Assembly: GCA_020853995.1 (NCBI GenBank) | Contig: JADYXV010000302.1 | Location: forward strand, 1-11,294 | DNA from: Novosphingobium sp. | GTDB taxonomy: Bacteria > Pseudomonadota > Alphaproteobacteria > Sphingomonadales > Sphingomonadaceae | Direction of reading: 5' to 3' | DNA length: 11,294 nt | Shown here: positions 7,263 to 11,294 of the stretch, one piece after another | Layout of the letters: each line of letters starts with the position of its first letter | How positions within the stretch are numbered: the stretch's first letter is position 1 | Program-made: the position numbers and the translations under genes | The notes under the pieces: generated by a model | The model's database searches: none | What the model was told of the DNA's origin: nothing | Seen by the model: only the letters and a program-made list of their open reading frames with translations

Positions 7263-7384
7263 CTGCCTCTAGCAACCTTTCTGATGCTACGCCAGAGTGC
7301 TCCATACTACGCTTAAGGTCTTGAAACGGTTGGAATAAATCCGCCGTGGATTACCTTAACCTACGCCACGGTTTTCCGACAAAT

Positions 7385-7405
7385 GATTACGTGGCGATTA
7401 CGTGG
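7385..7405. repeat. Tandem 10-bp direct repeats between att remnant and integrase
   Basis: GATTACGTGG occurs twice (7385-7394 and 7396-7405) with a 1-bp spacer, an 11-bp period close to one helical turn, just before the integrase ATG at 7417. GTGGATTAC at 7346-7354 is a partial relative. Arm-type integrase binding sites have this kind of position and spacing, but that is inference. The rest of 7263-7416 shows only a CCGTGG/CCACGG inverted repeat (7344-7349/7366-7371) followed by TTTT. Confidence 0.4.
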
Positions 7406-7416
7406 GCGTATGAAGC

Positions 7417-7515
7417 ATGGCCAGTCAGTCGATCACTATCCGCACTATCGAGGCATCAAAACCATGTCCCGGACGCGATGTCTATACCTGGGATAGCGGC
7501 CTGAGGGGGTTTGGC
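7417..7515 (+). pseudogene. Tyrosine integrase, N-terminal 33 codons only, cut by IS21-family element
   Basis: From the ATG at 7417 the frame reads MASQSITIRTIEASKPCPGR and continues with DVYTWDSGLRGFG. This is the N-terminal start of P4/phage-type tyrosine integrases ('...KPGPRRYEVWDSELKGFGLRV'). At codon 33 it meets the IS terminus; translation would add 12 IS-encoded residues and stop at 7552-7554. The catalytic R-H-R-Y domain is not present on the other side of the IS, so this is a dead fragment. Its place beside the tRNA remnant identifies the integrated element's integration module. Confidence 0.75.
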
Positions 7516-7545
7516 TGTAGATTTCCGCTGAGAATTGACCCGGTA
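7516..7545 (+). repeat. IS21-family left terminal inverted repeat
   Basis: These 30 bases are identical to the reverse complement of 9978-10007. The repeat unit ATTTCCGCTGAGAATTGACC inside it recurs at 7555. Confidence 0.9.
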
Positions 7546-7554
7546 GGGGCATAA

Positions 7555-7575
7555 ATTTCCATTGAGAATTGACCC
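7555..7575 (+). repeat. Inner left transposase-binding repeat
   Basis: ATTTCCATTGAGAATTGACC starts here, differing at two bases from the corresponding part of the terminal repeat. It sits 35 bp inward of the first copy and just before istA, and is probably a second transposase site. Confidence 0.8.
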
Positions 7576-7627
7576 ATGTTTGAACCCACCTCTGGCGGAC
7601 CAGTCAGGGGTATCGGGAGTGATCGAC

Positions 7628-9154
7628 ATGGATTTATTGAGTGTAATTCGTCGGTGGCGTCTTCGTGATAAGATTGCGCTTCGTGAGATTGAACGGCGCA
7701 CAGGTTTGTCGCGCAACACGATCCGCAAGTATTTGCGCGCGGACACAGTGGTGCCGGAGTTCAAGGTACCTGACCGGTCGAGCAAGCTGGACCCGTTTGC
7801 TGAGAAGTTGACGGGTTGGTTACAAATCGAGGCCGGTAAGTCGCGCAAGCAGAAGCGCACGGCGAAGCAAATGCACGCCGATCTGGTCGCATTGGGCTAC
7901 GAAGGGTCCTACAATCGGGTCGCTGCCTTCGCGCGGGCATGGAAGGCTGGCCGGCAATTAGCACAGCAGGCCAGTGGGCGCGGAACATACGTGCCTTTGG
8001 TTTTTCAGCCCGGCGAAGCGTTCCAATTCGACTGGAGCGAAGATTGGGCCATTCTGGGTGGCGAACGGGTTAAGCTACAGGCGGCACACACCAAATTATC
8101 GCACAGCAAGGCGTTTATTGTACGCGCCTATCCCCTGCAAACGCATGAGATGTTGTTTGATGCGCTGACGCAGGCATTCCGCGTGCTGGGCGGTGTGCCG
8201 CAGCGTGGGATCTTCGATAACATGCGGACTGCGGTCGACAAGATCGGCAAGGGCAAGGCCCGACAGGTCAACGCCCGCTTCACCGCAATGGCGAGCCATT
8301 ATCTGTTCGAGCCTACGTTCTGCAATCCGGCCTCGGGGTGGGAGAAAGGTCAGGTCGAGAAGAACGTGCAAGATGCGCGGCGGCGGCTGTGGCAGCAGTT
8401 GCCGGCCTTCCCGGATATCCACGCGCTCAATGCCTGGCTCGAGGAACAATGCATCACGCAATGGGGCGAGATCGAGCACGGCAACTTGTCCGGTACCGTA
8501 GCTGAAGTGCACGCCGCTGAGGTTGGCAGTCTGATGCCGCTGGGGCGGACCTTCGACGGCTTTGTCGAACACACCAAGCGGGTGTCGCCGATCTGCCTCA
8601 TCAGCTTTGAACGCAATCGGTACAGCGTCCCGGCATCCTTTGCCAACCGTCCGGTCAGCATCAGGATCTACCCTGAGCGGATCGTGGTGGCGGCCGAAGG
8701 GCAGATCCTTTGCGAACATGCCAGAATCATCGACCGATCTCACCACACTGGCGGGCGGACAATTTATGACTGGCGCCATTATCTGGCAGTAATCCAACGC
8801 AAGCCGGGAGCGCTGCGCAATGGCGCGCCATTCTTGCAGCTCCCAGAGGCCTTCAAGCAACTGCAAAGCCAGCTCCTGCGTCGTCCCGGCGGAGACAAGG
8901 AGATGGCGGAGATATTGGCGTTGGTGCTGCAGCATGACGAGCAGGCCGTGCTTTGCGCCGTCGAACTGGCGCTGAATGCGGGCGTCGCCACCAAGACCCA
9001 CGTCCTCAACATCCTGCATCGCCTGATCGATGGTAAGGCTCCACCGGCAGCGCCGATTGACGCACCGCAGGCTTTGCGCCTCGCGCAAGAGCCGTTGGCC
9101 AATGTCGGACGTTATGATGCCCTGCGTGAGGGAGGGCTGCGTCATGCGTCATGA
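7628..9154 (+). CDS. istA: IS21-family transposase IstA
   Basis: A 508-residue DDE transposase that cuts and joins the IS ends. It has an N-terminal helix-turn-helix (about 13-36, IALREIERRTGLSRNTIRKYL minus its last residues), then an RNase H-like core with the acidic triad D135 (FQFDW), D197 (IFDNM) and E244 (GQVEKNVQ). A beta-type C-terminal domain follows (RYSVPASFANRPV region), then a tail for contact with the partner ATPase. GGGAG lies 8 nt before the ATG at 7628; an in-frame TTG at 7562 and GTG at 7619 are less favoured. The stop overlaps the istB start by 11 bases, giving coupled translation. No frameshift or stop is seen, and length is normal. Confidence 0.95.
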   Translation: MDLLSVIRRWRLRDKIALREIERRTGLSRNTIRKYLRADTVVPEFKVPDRSSKLDPFAEKLTGWLQIEAGKSRKQKRTAKQMHADLVALGYEGSYNRVAAFARAWKAGRQLAQQASGRGTYVPLVFQPGEAFQFDWSEDWAILGGERVKLQAAHTKLSHSKAFIVRAYPLQTHEMLFDALTQAFRVLGGVPQRGIFDNMRTAVDKIGKGKARQVNARFTAMASHYLFEPTFCNPASGWEKGQVEKNVQDARRRLWQQLPAFPDIHALNAWLEEQCITQWGEIEHGNLSGTVAEVHAAEVGSLMPLGRTFDGFVEHTKRVSPICLISFERNRYSVPASFANRPVSIRIYPERIVVAAEGQILCEHARIIDRSHHTGGRTIYDWRHYLAVIQRKPGALRNGAPFLQLPEAFKQLQSQLLRRPGGDKEMAEILALVLQHDEQAVLCAVELALNAGVATKTHVLNILHRLIDGKAPPAAPIDAPQALRLAQEPLANVGRYDALREGGLRHAS

Positions 9155-9923
9155 CCCCGCCAGTGCCGCCGTTGTCGTCATGCTCAAGGCGCTGAAGTTG
9201 TATGGCATGGCACAAGCAGTGGGGGACCTTATCGAGCAAGGTGCCCCAGCCTTCAGTGCCGCAGTGCCGATGGTCTCCCAGTTGCTCAAAGCTGAAATGG
9301 CCGAACGTGAGGTCCGCTCGATCGCTTATCAGATCAAGGCCGCCCGGTTCCCAGCTTACAAAGACCTGGCCGGGTTCGACTTCGCATCCAGCGAAGCCAA
9401 CGAGGCCCTGGTTCGGCAACTCCATGGCGGCGAGTTCATCGACGGCGCTGACAACGTCGTCCTGATTGGCGGGCCCGGCACCGGCAAGTCGCACATCGCC
9501 ACTGCTCTGGGGGTTCAAGCCGTCGAGCATCATCGCAGAAAAGTGCGCTTCTTTGCCACGGTCGATCTGGTCAACGCGCTCGAACAGGAAAAAGCAGCCA
9601 ACAAGGCGGGGCAGATTGCCGAACGTCTGCTCAAGCTCGATCTCATCATTCTCGATGAATTGGGCTATCTGCCGTTCAGCCCGTCAGGCGGAGCTTTGCT
9701 GTTCCACCTGCTCAGCAAATTGTACGAACGCACCAGCGTCGTGATCACCACCAACCTCAGCTTCAGCGAATGGGCCGAGGTATTCGGTGACGCCAAAATG
9801 ACCACCGCCCTGCTGGATCGGCTAACTCATCATTGCCACATCATCGAAACTGGCAATGACAGCTTCCGGTTCAGGGCCAGCTCTGCCTCACCAAAACCGC
9901 GAAAGGAAAAATCACCAGCTTGA
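9144..9923 (+). CDS. istB: IS21-family helper ATPase IstB
   Basis: 259 residues, a DnaC/DnaA-like AAA+ ATPase that loads on target DNA and directs IstA. An N-terminal helical domain (about 1-75) precedes the ATPase core. The core has Walker A GGPGTGKS (109-116), Walker B LIILDE (167-172), a sensor-like ITTN (201-204), and LLDRLTHHCHII (about 223-234), which carries the family's conserved arginine. GGAGGG is 7 nt before the ATG. The gene overlaps the end of istA by 11 bases, as usual in IS21. A small CCCGC-GCT-GCGGG hairpin just after the stop (9930-9942) may limit read-through. Confidence 0.95.
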   Translation: MRHDPASAAVVVMLKALKLYGMAQAVGDLIEQGAPAFSAAVPMVSQLLKAEMAEREVRSIAYQIKAARFPAYKDLAGFDFASSEANEALVRQLHGGEFIDGADNVVLIGGPGTGKSHIATALGVQAVEHHRRKVRFFATVDLVNALEQEKAANKAGQIAERLLKLDLIILDELGYLPFSPSGGALLFHLLSKLYERTSVVITTNLSFSEWAEVFGDAKMTTALLDRLTHHCHIIETGNDSFRFRASSASPKPRKEKSPA

Positions 9924-9957
9924 CCCAAGACCCGCGCTGCGGGACATACCTTCACCC

Positions 9958-9978
9958 GGGTCAATTCTCGATGGAAAT
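9958..9978 (-). repeat. Inner right transposase-binding repeat
   Basis: On the minus strand this reads ATTTCCATCGAGAATTGACC, one base different from the inner left copy (7555). It directly abuts the right terminal repeat. Confidence 0.8.
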
Positions 9979-10007
9979 ACCGGGTCAATTCTCAGCGGAA
10001 ATCTACA
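9978..10007 (-). repeat. IS21-family right terminal inverted repeat
   Basis: The exact reverse complement of 7516-7545, ending TCTACA at 10007. The next gene's ATG starts only 3 bases beyond. Confidence 0.9.
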
Positions 10008-10010
10008 ACT

Positions 10011-10559
10011 ATGCCTTATTGGCAATGGTATCTTGTGATCGGACTGGCTCTGGCAGTGCCCATGGTCGCCATTCTGGCGAAGGAAATCTGGGTCAATCTC
10101 TCTGAGAAGGCCAAGCGGCCCGTGCCGGCTCAGGCGCTTCGATCCTACGCCCTGGTTGTGCTCGTAACCACAGCCATTTGGCCGCTTTTCGTTCCTTTCG
10201 TCACCTATGAAAAGTGGACTTCCCGGCGGAATGAGAAGCAACGGATGAGCGAAGAGCGCATCTTTGCTCCGAGCAAGGGGGACCTCGTTGACCATTTCAC
10301 GGTCGCGGAAGTCGAGGCGCACGAAATCGTCGACGATCCCTTGGGCGGAGCCCCGCGACTTCCTTTTGGCCATCTCCACGAAGCGTGGGAGCGTTTCGTT
10401 GGAGAATTGCCGGTCGGAGCGCAACTCTGGTCGTATGCCGTCGTATGGGAAAATCGCTGGCGCGCCCAAGAGCAGCGCGAAGGATACGTTGCCGTCATAG
10501 ACGGCGGGATTGGTCCCTTTTTCGAGACAGTGAATTATCGATTGGAAGATCAGGCATGA
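10011..10559 (+). CDS. Unrecognised two-helix membrane protein beside the IS end
   Basis: 182 residues. Two hydrophobic segments are predicted by eye, at about 6-24 (WYLVIGLALAVPMVAIL) and 46-66 (YALVVLVTTAIWPLFVPFV). A basic stretch follows (TSRRNEK), then a soluble C-terminal domain of about 110 residues. That domain has a conserved-looking block, DPLGGAPRLPFGHLHEAW, and ends with 'GYVAVIDGGIGPFF'. The positive-inside rule suggests a cytoplasmic C-domain. I know no family for it. The ATG is 4 bases from the IS terminus and has no good ribosome site; the frame stays open back into the IS, so the native promoter, leader or even some N-terminal codons may have been replaced. The coding pattern itself is intact and natural-looking. 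It ends 83 bp before the convergent S24 pseudogene, a gap in which I see nothing. Confidence 0.6.
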   Translation: MPYWQWYLVIGLALAVPMVAILAKEIWVNLSEKAKRPVPAQALRSYALVVLVTTAIWPLFVPFVTYEKWTSRRNEKQRMSEERIFAPSKGDLVDHFTVAEVEAHEIVDDPLGGAPRLPFGHLHEAWERFVGELPVGAQLWSYAVVWENRWRAQEQREGYVAVIDGGIGPFFETVNYRLEDQA

Positions 10560-10642
10560 TCGCCCTTGGCTATGAAATTCAGCCTTCTTCATAAGTTTGG
10601 CGAGAATCGCTTCCGATCTCCGCCCGTTCCACGAAAGGTTGA

Positions 10643-11228
10643 TCAGGTGACATGCATGCCGACCCAGATTGCCCGGCCTACAATCTGAACCCCATTCCGC
10701 GGAAGGTTATCCCAATTGGGGTAGTTTGGATTGTCGGTCAGAACGCAAATGCGGTTTCGTGACGGCTCAAGTGCAATCCTCCGGACCAGCAACTCGGCAT
10801 CGGCTCGAATGACGTAGAGCCCATCGCGAGGATTTTCGTTGGCGAGATAGCGCTGAATGAGCACCTCATCGCCATCCCGCAATGTCGGATACATCGCGTC
10901 TCCCTCGACCCTGACGATCGAAACTCCCGTCGGCTTGTGACTGAGACTGCGCAGCCATGCCTCGTCGACAAGACGGACACGGCCAAGGCTATCGTCAGCA
11001 TCGGTGGCGCCAAGAACCGGGATCGCGATAGTCGATAGCCCCGCGCTTTCCGGAACCTCGTCTCCGCCAAAGACAACGGCGGGGACGCCAAAATGAACCG
11101 ACAGCTGCGCAATGTCGCTGTCGTCGAGACGCGCCGGGCTACCTCGCTTAATGAACTGTTGGATATAGGCCGCATTCCGGCTCAGCAGACGCGAGACCGA
11201 CGACTAAGACTCGCCGCGCTCCTTGATG
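10643..11228 (-). pseudogene. S24/CI-like regulator, 5'-truncated, with in-frame amber codon
   Basis: The minus frame from 11228 reads HIKERGES, a TAG (11204-11206), then SSVSRLLSRNAAYIQQFIKR, a helical DNA-binding-type segment. A linker follows, then a LexA/CI-type C-domain: VEGDAMYPTLRDGDEVLI, LLVRRIAL, LTDNPNYPNWD and VQIVGRAIWVG. Family members of this kind are HTH repressors of phages, islands or stress genes. The 5' end is lost at the second IS terminus (11229), and after the TAG there is no ATG, GTG or TTG until 10894, in the middle of the peptidase domain, so no full protein can be made. The nucleophile position has Ala (GDAM, codon 10895-10897) instead of Ser, and the general-base Lys position has Arg (10781-10783). 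The domain would therefore not self-cleave even if expressed. Confidence 0.75.
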
Positions 11229-11294
11229 TGTCAACGCCGGTATAAAATGGGGCCAGCCACCGGTTTAAAAGTGGGCCAGTCAAGTCAAACAAAA
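11229..11294. mobile_element. Terminus of a second IS21-like element, running off the window
   Basis: The coding similarity of the S24 gene stops at TGTCAACGCCGG (11229), a TG-starting end. Two related ~20-bp units follow, CCGGTATAAAATGGGGCCAG (11237-11256) and CCGGTTTAAAAGTGGGCCAG (11260-11279), spaced 23 bp apart. Repeated binding units just inside a TG terminus are typical of IS21-family ends. The sequence is unlike the ends of the first element (TGTAGATTTCC), so this is a different IS. No transposase is visible because the window ends at 11294. Confidence 0.6.

Larger units (their letters stand above)
7516..10007 (+). mobile_element. Complete IS21-family insertion sequence (istA-istB)
   Basis: A 2492-bp element bounded by 30-bp perfect inverted repeats beginning TGTAGATTTCCGCTGAGAAT, with the two overlapping genes istA and istB of the IS21 family. 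Each end also has a second inner copy of the ATTTCC..GAGAATTGACCC repeat, the multiple-terminal-repeat arrangement typical of IS21. The bases flanking the ends (TTTGGC on the left, ACTATG on the right) do not match, so no 4-8 bp target duplication is visible. Both genes look intact, so the element may still be mobile. Confidence 0.92.

Noticed and set aside
7107..7316. A 69-residue plus-strand frame containing CRLEDSNPWPPDYKL
   Set aside because: This peptide is the antisense translation of a tRNA 3' half, a common false ORF next to tRNA genes.
8096..9145. A 349-residue minus-strand open frame across istA
   Set aside because: It lies entirely antisense to an intact IS21-family transposase; its composition is typical of a high-GC shadow frame.
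9912..10592. A 226-residue minus-strand open frame over the IS right end and the membrane-protein gene
   Set aside because: It spans the IS boundary, so it cannot be an old gene, and the plus-strand frame has far more protein-like hydrophobic segments.
1..11294. CRISPR array, toxin-antitoxin pair or known anti-phage system
   Set aside because: No regularly spaced repeats and no recognisable nuclease, toxin or defence domains were found. The only repeated units are IS ends and the short int-proximal repeats.

Overview
The window reads as chromosomal DNA from an alphaproteobacterium, most likely a sphingomonad (Novosphingobium/Erythrobacter-like). Grounds for this are the GC-rich codon use, the style of the dihydroneopterin aldolase, a PEP-CTERM surface protein beside a PrsT-like TPR lipoprotein, and an S24-type regulator that resembles sphingomonad family members. 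The taxonomic call is an inference from remembered protein families, not from a search.

Positions 1-7217 look like ordinary chromosomal backbone. They hold the 3' end of a propionyl-CoA synthetase-like gene (+); a small lipoprotein (-); a two-gene minus-strand unit of a PrsT-like TPR lipoprotein followed by an outer-membrane porin; and a divergently transcribed PEP-CTERM protein closed by a clear hairpin terminator. After these come a 70-residue DUF2805-type protein (+), dihydroneopterin aldolase FolB (-), and a divergent SLC10A7/YfeH-like transporter (+). The TPR lipoprotein, porin and PEP-CTERM gene form a plausible envelope or exopolysaccharide-associated surface module. No exosortase or polysaccharide synthesis gene is visible here.

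From 7218 rightwards the window becomes a decayed mobile region. It opens with the 45-bp 3' portion of a tRNA-Thr(TGT) on the minus strand, whose 5' half no longer folds: the classic scar of integration into a tRNA gene. About 155 bp further on, the first 33 codons of a tyrosine integrase start and are cut by a complete 2492-bp IS21-family element (7516-10007; istA, istB, 30-bp perfect terminal inverted repeats, additional inner repeats). The sequence on the other side of the IS is not integrase, and there is no obvious target duplication, so DNA has apparently been lost next to the IS.

After the IS come an unrecognised two-helix membrane protein (+) and a broken S24/CI-like regulator (-). 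The regulator lacks its N-terminal start, carries an in-frame amber codon, and has Ala and Arg where the catalytic Ser and Lys are expected. It is truncated by the terminus of a second, different IS21-like element that runs off the window at 11229-11294.

I see no CRISPR array, toxin-antitoxin pair or recognisable defence system. The points most worth attention are the tRNA/integrase/IS scar, the S24 regulator with both catalytic positions changed, the unknown membrane protein beside the IS end, and the short PrsT-porin-PEP-CTERM arrangement.
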